64,000 nucleotides of DNA from Bacteroidales bacterium (GTDB lineage: Bacteria; Bacteroidota; Bacteroidia; Bacteroidales; UBA932). Location: positions 62,001 to 126,000 of the forward strand of contig JAFZXU010000061.1 of NCBI GenBank assembly GCA_017616655.1, given 5' to 3'. Below the pieces are notes generated by a model. That model saw nothing but the letters and a program-made list of their open reading frames with translations, made no database searches and was not told the origin of the DNA. Position numbers and translations under genes: made by a program. Below are positions 17,157 through 26,445 of the stretch, in pieces; position 1 is the first letter of the stretch, and each line of letters opens with the position of its first letter.

Positions 17157-18704
17157 ATGACACAGGAAGAAGTTTTTAAGAATCTGGTGGCGCACTGCAA
17201 GGAATATGGCTTCATATTCCCCTCCAGCGACATCTACGACGGTCTCAGCGCAGTCTATGACTACGGTCAGATGGGCGTGGAGATGAAAAACAACATAAAG
17301 AAATACTGGTGGGAGGCGATGGTCCATCTGAACGACAATATCGTCGGCATCGACTCCGCCATCTTCATGCATCCCCGCATCTGGGAAGCCTCCGGCCACG
17401 TCGGCGCATTCAACGACCCCCTCATCGACAACAAGGACTCCAAGAAGCGCTATCGCGCGGATGTCCTTATAGAGGACTATCTCTCAAAACTGGAGGAGAA
17501 GATGAACAAGGAGGTTGAGAAGGGCCGCCGCAAGTTCGGAGACGCCTTCAACGAGGAGCAGTTCCGTGCGACCAACCCCAACGTCCTGCGCAGCAAGACC
17601 AAATACGACGAAGTCCACGCCAGGATGACCGAGGCCCTCAACAAAAACGACCTCAACGAACTCCGCCAGATAATCATCGACTGCGAAATCGCCTGCCCCA
17701 TCTCCGGAACCAAGAACTGGACCGAGGTGAGGCAGTTCAACCTGATGTTCAGTACCCAGATGGGCAACGTGGACGGCGAAGCGGGAACCCTCTACCTGCG
17801 CCCGGAGACCGCCCAGGGCATTTTCGTCAACTTCCTCAACGTGCAGAAGACCGGCCGCATGAAGATTCCCTTCGGCATCGCACAGATCGGAAAGGCCTTC
17901 CGCAACGAGATCGTGGCGCGCCAGTTCATCTTCAGGATGAGGGAATTCGAGCAGATGGAGATGCAGTTCTTCGTGCGCCCCGGAACCGAACTCGAATGGT
18001 TCAGGAAGTGGAAGGAAATAAGGCTCTCGTGGCACAAAGCCCTTGGTCTCGGTGACGAGAAATACCGCTTCCACGACCATGAGAAACTGGCCCACTATGC
18101 AAATGCGGCTACCGACATCGAATTCGAATTCCCCTTCGGCTTCAAGGAGCTTGAGGGTATCCACAGCCGCACCGACTTCGACCTCAGCCGCCACCAGCAG
18201 TTCAGCGGCCGCAAGATCCAATACTTCGACCCGGAGACCAACGAAAGCTATGTACCTTATGTCATAGAGACCTCGATCGGCCTCGACCGCACCTTCCTCG
18301 CCATCATCTCCAATGCATACTGCGAGGAGAAACTCGACAACGGCGAGGAGCGCGTCGTGCTGCGCCTTCCCGCCTGCATCGCCCCTGTCAAACTGGCCAT
18401 CCTGCCCCTGGTGAAGAAAGATGGATTGCCCGAGAAGGCCCGCGAAATCCTAGACATGCTGCGCTTCGAATTCAACTGCCAGTACGACGAAAAGGACTCC
18501 ATCGGCAAGCGCTACCGCCGCCAGGATGCCATCGGAACCCCCTATTGCATCACCGTCGACCACGACACCCTTACCGACAACTGCGTCACCCTGCGCGACC
18601 GCGACACGATGCAGCAGGAGCGCATCCCCATCGCCAACCTGCGAGAAATCGTAGCAGCGAAAATCAGCATGAAACCCCTGTTTGAAAAGATAATCCACGA
18701 ATAG
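17157..18704 (+). CDS. glyS: Glycine--tRNA ligase (dimeric class II type)
   Basis: This enzyme charges tRNA-Gly with glycine. The 515-residue protein is the single-polypeptide (alpha2) type, not the alpha2beta2 type. It has FGFIFPSSDIY-like N-terminal block (YGFIFPSSDIYDG), motif 2-like RNEIVARQFIFRMREFEQMEMQ, motif 3 SIGLDRTFLAII and a C-terminal anticodon-binding domain (RLPACIAPVKLAILPL). ATG 17157 (MTQEEVFKNL) fits the family; the longer open frame reads through the upstream palindrome. The next gene begins 14 nt after the stop and may share the transcript. Confidence 0.96.
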   Translation: MTQEEVFKNLVAHCKEYGFIFPSSDIYDGLSAVYDYGQMGVEMKNNIKKYWWEAMVHLNDNIVGIDSAIFMHPRIWEASGHVGAFNDPLIDNKDSKKRYRADVLIEDYLSKLEEKMNKEVEKGRRKFGDAFNEEQFRATNPNVLRSKTKYDEVHARMTEALNKNDLNELRQIIIDCEIACPISGTKNWTEVRQFNLMFSTQMGNVDGEAGTLYLRPETAQGIFVNFLNVQKTGRMKIPFGIAQIGKAFRNEIVARQFIFRMREFEQMEMQFFVRPGTELEWFRKWKEIRLSWHKALGLGDEKYRFHDHEKLAHYANAATDIEFEFPFGFKELEGIHSRTDFDLSRHQQFSGRKIQYFDPETNESYVPYVIETSIGLDRTFLAIISNAYCEEKLDNGEERVVLRLPACIAPVKLAILPLVKKDGLPEKAREILDMLRFEFNCQYDEKDSIGKRYRRQDAIGTPYCITVDHDTLTDNCVTLRDRDTMQQERIPIANLREIVAAKISMKPLFEKIIHE

Positions 18705-18718
18705 AGACACCCGATATT

Positions 18719-20002
18719 ATGAAAAAAGCAATCGCAGTTCTGTTTTTCGCCCTGCTATGCACAGGAGCGTTCGCCTGCACTTCCGTGATTATCACGGGAA
18801 AAGCCACCAAGGACGGCCGTCCCCTGATGTGGAAGAACACCGACGGCGGCGATCATTTCGTCGCCCAGCGCTTCTCATATCACGCCGAAGGAAAGTATGC
18901 CTGGCTTGGCCTCGCACAGACGGCGCCCAACCCGGTCAGCGCCTGGTTCGGCGTCAACGAGAAAGGCTTCGCCATAATGAACACCGCATCGCATAACCTC
19001 GTCACCGATCCGGCAGAGAAGGCGAAGCGCAGCAACGGCTACCTGATGAAGGAGGCGCTCGACGTCTGCGTCACGCTCGGCGACTTCCTGCATATGCTCG
19101 ACACCATCAATACCAGCCGTATCAAGCTGAAAAACAGGGTGGTATCCTCCCACTACGGAGTGATAGACGCCAACGGCGGAGCGGCATATGTGGAGACCCG
19201 TGTGGTCAACGACAAGGTGGAGTACTGGGTATTCGACGTGAACGACCCCGAGATCGCTCCCGACGGCTGGCTGGTCTATTCCAACTGGTCTGTGATGGGC
19301 GAGACCGACAAGGGCGGCGGATATATCCGCAAGGAGAATGCCGAGAAAATCTTCCGCGAGTGCGACGATTTCACCCCGAGATACATCTTCGACAAAGGGG
19401 CGAGATGCTTCTATAACAACCTGATAGGCGTGGATTACCGCGCGCTGGTGGACGAGGGTATCGTTTTCGGCAAGGGCCATATTCCCGATTCCGACTTCAT
19501 TCCGCGCCTCACCACATATGTGTCATCTGTGGTGCAGGGAGTTAAGCCCGGTGAGAACCCGGACCTTATAACCATCTGGACCGCAATGGGTTATCCTCCT
19601 ACCTCCGTGGCCATCCCGGCGTGGGTAAAGGGCGGAACCGTCGGCATCAACCCTCTCCTGAAGGGCAATCCGGACAACAGCGACAACTGCGAGATATGCG
19701 ACATGTCGCTGAAACTCAAGACCCAGATATTCGACGTAAAGCGCGGCAACGGCCCGAATTACCTCAACTTCGAAAAGCTTTACAACACGGAGGGAACCGG
19801 ATATATCCAGCTGCTCTCCCCCGTGGAGCAGGCCATCTTCGACTGGACCGAAATTTACCTCGCAAAGTGGCGCAAGGCGGGAGAGATCAACACGAAAGAG
19901 ATAGCGGAAATCAACGCCATCGTGGAAAAACTCGTCCGCGAGACTCCCGTCCTGAAGGACATCCCATACGAATACAAATACGGAAAAATAACCATTGACT
20001 GA
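18719..20002 (+). CDS. Secreted Ntn amidohydrolase (C45/AAT-like), paralogue 2
   Basis: This 427-residue paralogue of the protein at 4403-5620 has a 19-residue signal peptide ending AFA, immediately followed by Cys20 in ACTSVIITGK, so signal peptidase cleavage would expose the Ntn nucleophile. Shared blocks include KDGRPLMWKNTDGG, WFGVNEKGFAIMNTASHN and YGVIDANGGAAYVETR, plus the C-terminal GTGYIQLLSPVEQAIF. It lies 14 nt after glyS and 7 nt before a lipoprotein serine hydrolase, opening the accessory locus that continues into SusC/SusD genes. It probably acts in the periplasm on an amide or N-acyl compound; the substrate is unknown. Confidence 0.83.
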   Translation: MKKAIAVLFFALLCTGAFACTSVIITGKATKDGRPLMWKNTDGGDHFVAQRFSYHAEGKYAWLGLAQTAPNPVSAWFGVNEKGFAIMNTASHNLVTDPAEKAKRSNGYLMKEALDVCVTLGDFLHMLDTINTSRIKLKNRVVSSHYGVIDANGGAAYVETRVVNDKVEYWVFDVNDPEIAPDGWLVYSNWSVMGETDKGGGYIRKENAEKIFRECDDFTPRYIFDKGARCFYNNLIGVDYRALVDEGIVFGKGHIPDSDFIPRLTTYVSSVVQGVKPGENPDLITIWTAMGYPPTSVAIPAWVKGGTVGINPLLKGNPDNSDNCEICDMSLKLKTQIFDVKRGNGPNYLNFEKLYNTEGTGYIQLLSPVEQAIFDWTEIYLAKWRKAGEINTKEIAEINAIVEKLVRETPVLKDIPYEYKYGKITID

Positions 20003-20009
20003 CAATAAA

Positions 20010-21239
20010 ATGAGAAAAATCATCGCATCGGCCCTCTCCCTGGCCCTGGTCGCGCTCTGCCTCCTCTCCTGCGGAAGCGCAAAAACCTCATCTCCCCGCA
20101 GCAAGACGCTGACCGACAAACAGATCGAAGAGAAAATCCTCTCTTATATGGAGGAGTGCCGTACCGCCGGAATGGCTGTCGTCTTTATGAAAGGCGACAG
20201 TATTATTTACCAGAACGCCCTGGGATACAGGGATGTAGAGACCAAGGAACCCCTTGAGATAAACGACATCTTCCGTATCGCATCCATCTCGAAATCCTTC
20301 TCCGGAACCTCGATAATGCAGCTCGTCGAAGCCGGCAAGATCCGGCTTGAGGATGATGTCAACCAGTATCTCGGCTTTTCCCTCCGCAACCCGAAGTATC
20401 CCGACATCCCCATCACGGTCAAGATGCTGCTCTCACATACTTCGAGTATGATAGACAAGGCCGGCGCATCCTGGTACAGGGACGACAAGTATGTTAATCC
20501 CACCAAGATGTCTGCCGATACCATCGCAATGTGCTTCAACGACTATGCTCCCGGACAGGGTTACAAGTACTGCAACCGCGCCCTCAACCTCATAGGAATG
20601 ATAATAGAGAAAGTCTCCGGCGAGAGGTTCGACAACTATGTGCTCAACCACATCCTGCGCCCCATCGGAGCCGACAATGCAGGCTACAATCTCGACAGCC
20701 TCGACAAATCGACCTTCGTGACCCTCTACACCTACAATGCAAAGAAAGACACCATCCAGAGGGCGCTGGGCTATGTTCCCGTGAATGAATTCAAGGTCGC
20801 GGACGGAACATATCAGATAGGTAAGGACGGCTGCTACTGGTCGCCCACCGGAGGTATGAAAATCTCCGCACCCAACCTCGCGAAGTGGATGAAGACCCTC
20901 CAGAACGGCGGCGTGGCCATGAACGGCAACAGGATTCTCTCTGAAAAGGGAATGAAAACCCTCCTGACCCCGGTCACTCCGGCAGACCCCGGCAAATACT
21001 ACTGCCTTACCACCCGTACGGAGCCCTTCTTCATCGACGGAGTCGAGCTCAAGGGACACACGGGCAGCGCCCAGGGACTCAAGAGCTGCATGTTCTTCAA
21101 CCCTGAATCGGACTGGGGATTCGTCTGCCTCTGCTCCAGCACCAAGCTCGATACCGTCGGCGAAGGCGAAGTTTACAAAATTTACTACAACACCATAAAT
21201 CTGATTTACGACCAGTATCGCGACATCATCGAGAAATAA
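20010..21239 (+). CDS. Serine beta-lactamase-fold (S12-like) lipoprotein hydrolase
   Basis: This is a 409-residue lipoprotein of the class C beta-lactamase/DD-peptidase/esterase superfamily (PF00144-type). The lipobox is CLLSC with Cys21 lipidated. Catalytic motifs are SISK (Ser92, Lys95), YCN (Tyr187-Asn189) and the late HTG in KGHTGSAQG. Such proteins include D-aminopeptidases, esterases and DD-carboxypeptidases; the motifs do not show antibiotic resistance. ATG 20010 is chosen over the in-frame TTG at 19995 because it fits the signal peptide (MRKIIASALSLALVALCLLS). It is probably co-transcribed with the Ntn hydrolase 7 nt upstream. Two more S12-like genes lie at 33879-36947. Confidence 0.9.
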   Translation: MRKIIASALSLALVALCLLSCGSAKTSSPRSKTLTDKQIEEKILSYMEECRTAGMAVVFMKGDSIIYQNALGYRDVETKEPLEINDIFRIASISKSFSGTSIMQLVEAGKIRLEDDVNQYLGFSLRNPKYPDIPITVKMLLSHTSSMIDKAGASWYRDDKYVNPTKMSADTIAMCFNDYAPGQGYKYCNRALNLIGMIIEKVSGERFDNYVLNHILRPIGADNAGYNLDSLDKSTFVTLYTYNAKKDTIQRALGYVPVNEFKVADGTYQIGKDGCYWSPTGGMKISAPNLAKWMKTLQNGGVAMNGNRILSEKGMKTLLTPVTPADPGKYYCLTTRTEPFFIDGVELKGHTGSAQGLKSCMFFNPESDWGFVCLCSSTKLDTVGEGEVYKIYYNTINLIYDQYRDIIEK

Positions 21240-21278
21240 GATTTATTGCCTAAAATAGCAAAAACCAAAATAATTTGC

Positions 21279-21286
21279 TACTTTTG
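21279..21286 (+). promoter_or_regulatory. -7 box for first SusC gene
   Basis: TACTTTTG matches TAnnTTTG. Predicted start near 21293 gives a leader of about 39 nt to the ATG at 21332. No -33 element was recognised. Confidence 0.45.
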
Positions 21287-21331
21287 AAGGTCATAACACA
21301 CGACCACAACACTTAACCAACAACAATAAGT

Positions 21332-24300
21332 ATGAAGAAACGCACACTACTCCTTCTGTGCACGATGCTGCTCTCTTCTGTTGCGGCATTTGCACAGGTG
21401 AAGGTTTCCGGTGTCGTCACTGATGCTGCGGACGGATCTCCGATCCCCTTCGCAAGCGTCGTGGTGAAGAATTCGACCACCGGAACCGCAGCGGATGCAG
21501 ACGGAAAGTACGCAATTTCCGTCCCTTCCGCAAAGAGCGTACTCGTCTTCTCCTCCATCGGTTATGTTACCCAGGAGGTAGAGGTTTCGGGCCGCACACA
21601 GATTAATGTAATGCTTGCGACCGACGCATCCGCCCTCGACGAGGTGATGGTCGTGGCATACGGTACGACCACAAAAGCTTCGTTTACCGGATCGGCAGGA
21701 AAGGTCAACGGTGAGAAGATCGAGCTTGTGCCGGCCACCAACCCGCTCAACACCCTGAACGGCTCGACTCCGGGTATCCGCCTTACCTCGGCGCTCGGAC
21801 AGCCCGGTGCAGATGCTACCATCACCGTCCGCGGTGTCGGTTCCATCAACGGTAACACCAGCCCTCTGATCGTCCTCGACGGTATGGTTTACAACGGAGT
21901 ACTCTCCAGCATCCCTGCCGGCGACATCGAGTCCATCACCGTGCTGAAGGATGCGGCTTCCACCGCCCTCTACGGTGCGCGTGCTGCAAACGGCGTGATC
22001 ATGATCACCACCCGTCAGGGTAAGGGCGACAAGCCCGTCATCTCCGTCAAGGTGGCACACGGTTTCGTGACCCGCGAGCAGACCGACTACCCCCGTATGA
22101 ACGTGGCCCAGTACATGGAGTCCACCTGGCGGCAGCTCTACAATGACTATGTGATCGGCGGCGCCGATCCTGAAGCGGCAGCAAGGCAGGCATCGCAGGT
22201 TGTAGTGGACCAGCACAACTATTCCGACGCTTACAACCCCTGGACGGGCGTCAGCAGCGTCTATGATGTTGTGAGCACCGAAGGCAAGTACAACCCCAAC
22301 GCAAAGCTCAAGTGGGAAGACGATATCAACTGGGAGCCTTCCGTCGAGCAGGTAGGCCAGGTTCAGGACTACTCCCTCTCCGTTAACGGCAGGAGCAAGT
22401 ACACCACCTATTTCGGTTCTTTCGGATATGTCAACCAGGAAGGTTACATGATCGGTTCCGGTTTCGAGCGCTTCTCCGCCCGCGCCAATATCTCTTCGCA
22501 GAAGGACTGGCTCAAGGTCGGCGTCAACCTCTCCGCACAGGTGAGCGAGCGTTACGGTATCCAGTCTACCTCGCAGGGCGACATGAGCAACCCGTTCCAC
22601 ACCACCAAGAAGATTCCGCCGATGTATCCTATCCACCTCCACTATGCGGACGGATCGTATGTGCTGGACGACTACGGCCAGAAGATCTACAACTTCGGTG
22701 AGGGTTACACCTACAACGGCGAGGCTATCCCCGCACAGGCTCTCTATGCATCTTCCAATGCCGTGAAGTATTGCGAGGCACGCGTCAACGGCCAGAAGCG
22801 CAACATCATGAACGTCAAGCCTTTCGTGGAGATCAGCTTCCTCAAGGACTTCAAGTTCACGGTCAATGCATCCCTCTATGACAACGAATATCAGGCTTAC
22901 TCGGCAACTCCCTACTATCCCGAGAAGATCTCCGGTACCACATCCTCTTCGCTGACTTTCGTGAAGACGAACACCTGGACCCTCAACCAGCTCCTCGACT
23001 GGAACCACACCTTCGGCGACCATCATTTCGACGCCCTCCTCGGACACGAGTGGAGCTCGTACTACTATCAGAACGTGGCCACCGGTATGAAGGAGCAGAT
23101 CATCATCGGCGACAACTATGAGTTCAACAACTACACTGAACTCAACACGATGCCTTCGGGTTATGTCAACACCTACAAGAACGAAGGTTATTTCGGCCGC
23201 GTCAACTATGATTACCTGAGCAAGTACTTCCTCTCCGCATCTTTCCGCCGCGACGCAAGTTCGCGCTTCGAAAGGAATGTCCGCTGGGGTAACTTCTGGT
23301 CTGTCGGCGGATCGTGGATGATCTCCAACGAAGAGTTCATGCGCGGCAGCGTATTCGATATGCTGAAGCTCCGTGCATCCTTCGGTACCGTAGGTAGCGA
23401 CGACTTCGACAGCTACTATCCCTGGATGGCCCTCTATCAGAGGAACTCCAACATCACCGAGGCCGGTTATACCCAGAGTATGACCTCTCCCGGTAACCCC
23501 AACCTCGAGTGGGAGGTTTCCCGCAACTGGGACGCAGCAATCGAGTTCTCCGCATTCAAGCGCAGGCTGACCGGTAGCCTCGAATATTTCCACCGTTCCA
23601 CGACCAACCTGCTGATGGAGGTCACCCTTTCTCCTTCGACGGGTCTTACCTCTTACAACGACAATGACGGCGCCCTCCTCAACCACGGTCTCGAGTTCGC
23701 CCTCGGATATGACATCATCCGCAACAAGAAGGTCACCTGGAACGTGGGCGTAAACGGCTCCGCAGTCAAGAACGTCATCACCTACCTCCCTATCCCCGCA
23801 TTCACGAGGAACTCCTCCTACAACAAGGTGGAGCAGGGCCACTCCGTCTATGAATGGTGGCTCTACCAGTGGAAGGGTGTAGATCCCAAGACCGGTCTCA
23901 ACTACTATGAGCTTGGAGATTCTTATTATACGGAAACCGGTGCCCTCATCGATGGTTTGGACACCAACCCGGACATTGTAAAGATCGACGGCAAATATTA
24001 CACGACCGCTATGGCAAAATCCAAGGAGGATTACAGCGGTTCGTCCCTGCCCAAGCTTTACGGCGGTATAACCTCCGACCTCCGCGTAGGAAGGTTCAGC
24101 TTCAACATCAACCTCTACTACCAGCTCGGCGGTTACACCTACGACCGTACTTATGCCAACCTGATGCAGCCCGGTACCATCGCAACCTCCAAGATCAACA
24201 TGCACGTCGATATGCTGAAGGCATGGGCGAAGGAAGGCGATGTCACCGACGTCGCGCTGTTTACCAACACCGCAACCGCCCTCGGCTCCTCGACTTATGC

Positions 24301-24574
24301 AGAGAACGTCGCAGGTACCCGTTCCACCCGCTGGCTCACCTCTACCAACATGCTTGAAATCAACAGCATGACTCTGGCATACGATTTCTCGAAGAAGTTC
24401 TGCAACAAGGTTCACCTGATGGGCCTCAAGGCTTATGTCTCCGCTGACCACCTCGCAGTGCTCAACACCCGCCAGGGTCTCTTCGCAAACTACTCCCTCA
24501 GCAACTATGACTCCGGCGGATCGCGCTACAACCCCGCAAGGACTATCACGGTTGGTCTCAATTTCACCCTTTAG
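21332..24574 (+). CDS. SusC-like TonB-dependent outer-membrane transporter 1
   Basis: SusC-family transporters import oligomeric nutrients through the outer membrane, with a SusD lid and TonB energy. The 1080-residue protein has a signal peptide ending AFAQ, then a carboxypeptidase-regulatory-like domain (about 24-100, VKVSGVVTDAADGSPIPFAS). A TonB-box-like LDEVMVVAYG (about 108-117) and a plug (ITVRGVGSINGNTSPLIVLDG, DIESITVLKDAASTALYGAR) follow, and a 22-strand barrel ends in an aromatic-containing strand (TITVGLNFTL). The SusD partner starts 12 nt downstream. No glycoside hydrolase is nearby; adjacent genes are amide hydrolases, so the substrate may be peptide- or amide-like rather than a glycan. 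Confidence 0.95.
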   Translation: MKKRTLLLLCTMLLSSVAAFAQVKVSGVVTDAADGSPIPFASVVVKNSTTGTAADADGKYAISVPSAKSVLVFSSIGYVTQEVEVSGRTQINVMLATDASALDEVMVVAYGTTTKASFTGSAGKVNGEKIELVPATNPLNTLNGSTPGIRLTSALGQPGADATITVRGVGSINGNTSPLIVLDGMVYNGVLSSIPAGDIESITVLKDAASTALYGARAANGVIMITTRQGKGDKPVISVKVAHGFVTREQTDYPRMNVAQYMESTWRQLYNDYVIGGADPEAAARQASQVVVDQHNYSDAYNPWTGVSSVYDVVSTEGKYNPNAKLKWEDDINWEPSVEQVGQVQDYSLSVNGRSKYTTYFGSFGYVNQEGYMIGSGFERFSARANISSQKDWLKVGVNLSAQVSERYGIQSTSQGDMSNPFHTTKKIPPMYPIHLHYADGSYVLDDYGQKIYNFGEGYTYNGEAIPAQALYASSNAVKYCEARVNGQKRNIMNVKPFVEISFLKDFKFTVNASLYDNEYQAYSATPYYPEKISGTTSSSLTFVKTNTWTLNQLLDWNHTFGDHHFDALLGHEWSSYYYQNVATGMKEQIIIGDNYEFNNYTELNTMPSGYVNTYKNEGYFGRVNYDYLSKYFLSASFRRDASSRFERNVRWGNFWSVGGSWMISNEEFMRGSVFDMLKLRASFGTVGSDDFDSYYPWMALYQRNSNITEAGYTQSMTSPGNPNLEWEVSRNWDAAIEFSAFKRRLTGSLEYFHRSTTNLLMEVTLSPSTGLTSYNDNDGALLNHGLEFALGYDIIRNKKVTWNVGVNGSAVKNVITYLPIPAFTRNSSYNKVEQGHSVYEWWLYQWKGVDPKTGLNYYELGDSYYTETGALIDGLDTNPDIVKIDGKYYTTAMAKSKEDYSGSSLPKLYGGITSDLRVGRFSFNINLYYQLGGYTYDRTYANLMQPGTIATSKINMHVDMLKAWAKEGDVTDVALFTNTATALGSSTYAENVAGTRSTRWLTSTNMLEINSMTLAYDFSKKFCNKVHLMGLKAYVSADHLAVLNTRQGLFANYSLSNYDSGGSRYNPARTITVGLNFTL

Positions 24575-24585
24575 CATAGGAGGAT

Positions 24586-26301
24586 ATGAATATGAAAAAC
24601 ATACTTAACAGCATATTGATGGTATTGGCGATAGCCGCACTGACGCTGACTTCCTGCGCAAAGGGCTCTCTTGATACCGCGCCTACCTCCCAGGTTGCCG
24701 AATCCAACATCTTCAGCAGCACCGACAATGCCCTTATGGCAATCAACGGTATCCACCGTATGATGCACGAAGGAGGTTCTTCGGGTACCACCACCGGCTA
24801 TTACGGCCAGGGCGGTTATACCACCTTCTGCCTCCATCTTGCGTGGATGAGCGACGATGTTGTGTGGACTTATGAGAACGTCATGTATAAGTTCTCTTCT
24901 CAGTGGACCCATCACTGGAACCTCACCCACAACTACAACGACCTCAACTACTACTGGAAACTCTTCTACCGTATCATCAACAACGCCAATAAGGTTCTCT
25001 ACTACATCGACGACAAGGAGAATTGCCCGGGTGACGACAGCTCCCGCAACTTCGTCAAGGGCCAGGCGCTGGCATACAGGGCTTTCGCACTGTTCCAGCT
25101 GACCCAGACCTGGGGCGAGCGCTACTATCCTGAGAAGGCCGGCAACAACACCCAGCTGGGTGCAATAATCCGTACCGAGCCCACGATGGAGAGCAACAAG
25201 GCGCGCAGCACCGTCGAAGAGTGCTACACCCAGATCCTTCAGGATATCAACGACGCAATCACCTGCCTCGAGAACACCAAGGCGGTCAAGAAGAACAAGA
25301 CCCATATCGACCAGTGGGTGGCCAAGGGCATGAAGGCCCGCATACTGCTTACCATGGGTAAGTGGGCTGAGGCAGCCGCCGTGGCTGATGACGTTGTCAA
25401 GAATTCCGGCGCGAAGCTGCAGGCAGATACATATACCTGCGGTCCTTTCAAGAACCAGATGTCGGATATGAGCAACGACGAGTGGCTTTGGGCGCAGGGA
25501 CACTCGGAGGATGCAACCCAGCACGGATCACTCCGCGCATGGCACAACTTCATCTCCAACAACTCCGCTTCCTACAACCGCAACTCTCCGCGTGCCATCA
25601 ACAACCTGCTCTATGCTTCTATTCCCGAAACGGACGTCCGCAAGAGCAACTGGGTCGAGAATCCCTTCTCCCGCAAGAAGGGCAACGTCAAGGACAATAC
25701 CGCAGAAGACGGCATAACCCTCTGGGTTCCCACCGGATCGGCACGTATCTGCCCCTGGATGTCCCAGAAGTGGCTTATCAACGACGGCGGCGTGCAGAAT
25801 ACCTATTTCGACGTTCCTTACATGAGGCTTCCCGAAATGATGATGATCGCTGCCGAAGGTTATGCGAAGAGCAATACCAACGTGTCCAGGGCTCAGCAGC
25901 TTGTGTATGACCTGGGTCATTTCCGCGATCCTGCCTACACTATGCCTACCGAAACGGGTGACGCTCTCGTAGAGAAAATCATGTGGCAGCGCCGCGTCGA
26001 GCTCTGGGCAGAGTCCGGTCTCCGCTGGCTCGACCTCAAGCGCCTCAATGTGGCGTGCGACCGCGGTCCCAAGCCTCGCGAGGGTTACAACCAGGGCGGT
26101 ACCGCAAACGGCTGGGGCACCTCCATGAAGAAGATGCCTACCAACCTCGACCCGCTGGCTTCCAACTACAACATGTATGGCGAGCAGTTCCCCGGCGAGG
26201 CAGCACGTTACATCCCTGCAAACTCGCTCAAGTGGCAGTGGCTCCTTCCTTACAATGAGATGGATTCCAACGAACTCGCAGTTCAGAATCCTACCGAATA
26301 A
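24586..26301 (+). CDS. SusD-like surface lipoprotein 1
   Basis: This is the substrate-binding lid for the preceding SusC. The 571-residue lipoprotein has lipobox TLTSC (Cys24) and the SusD N-terminus LDTAPTSQVAESNIFSS. TPR-like helices (GQALAYRAFALFQLTQTWG) and the C-terminal RagB/SusD region (ELWAESGLRWLDLKRL, with the typical NELAVQNPTE end) follow. An AGGAGG sequence lies 2 nt before ATG 24586 and 8 nt before a second in-frame ATG at 24592, so the true start may be 24592; Bacteroidota rarely depend on such sites. It is followed by a terminator at 26331. Confidence 0.95.
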   Translation: MNMKNILNSILMVLAIAALTLTSCAKGSLDTAPTSQVAESNIFSSTDNALMAINGIHRMMHEGGSSGTTTGYYGQGGYTTFCLHLAWMSDDVVWTYENVMYKFSSQWTHHWNLTHNYNDLNYYWKLFYRIINNANKVLYYIDDKENCPGDDSSRNFVKGQALAYRAFALFQLTQTWGERYYPEKAGNNTQLGAIIRTEPTMESNKARSTVEECYTQILQDINDAITCLENTKAVKKNKTHIDQWVAKGMKARILLTMGKWAEAAAVADDVVKNSGAKLQADTYTCGPFKNQMSDMSNDEWLWAQGHSEDATQHGSLRAWHNFISNNSASYNRNSPRAINNLLYASIPETDVRKSNWVENPFSRKKGNVKDNTAEDGITLWVPTGSARICPWMSQKWLINDGGVQNTYFDVPYMRLPEMMMIAAEGYAKSNTNVSRAQQLVYDLGHFRDPAYTMPTETGDALVEKIMWQRRVELWAESGLRWLDLKRLNVACDRGPKPREGYNQGGTANGWGTSMKKMPTNLDPLASNYNMYGEQFPGEAARYIPANSLKWQWLLPYNEMDSNELAVQNPTE

Positions 26302-26330
26302 GTTTAAAACACTTATAAATCAATAGTTTT

Positions 26331-26366
26331 CGGCGGCAGCCATCCGGCATGCCGCCGATTTTTTTT
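26331..26366 (+). terminator. Intrinsic terminator after first SusCD pair
   Basis: CGGCGGCA (26331-26338) pairs with TGCCGCCG (26350-26357), followed by a run of eight T. It separates the two SusCD transcription units. Confidence 0.8.
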
Positions 26367-26400
26367 ACCCCCGAAAAGAACAAAAATGCCATTTTATTCA

Positions 26401-26408
26401 TATATTTG
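26401..26408 (+). promoter_or_regulatory. -7 box for second SusC gene
   Basis: TATATTTG matches TAnnTTTG; predicted start near 26415, about 31 nt before the ATG at 26446. Confidence 0.45.
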
Positions 26409-26445
26409 ATAAAACTTACACTTATCAACCCAATTAAAAAACCAC

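Noticed and set aside
20010..21239. Class C beta-lactamase resistance gene
   Set aside because: The motifs define the broad S12/esterase superfamily; a lipoprotein beside SusCD and Ntn hydrolase genes fits a nutrient or envelope role better.
21347..24577. A 1076-codon open frame antisense to the first SusC gene
   Set aside because: It mirrors the codon usage of the SusC gene, has no domain-like sequence or signal, and runs into its stop and start regions. A shadow of a real gene.
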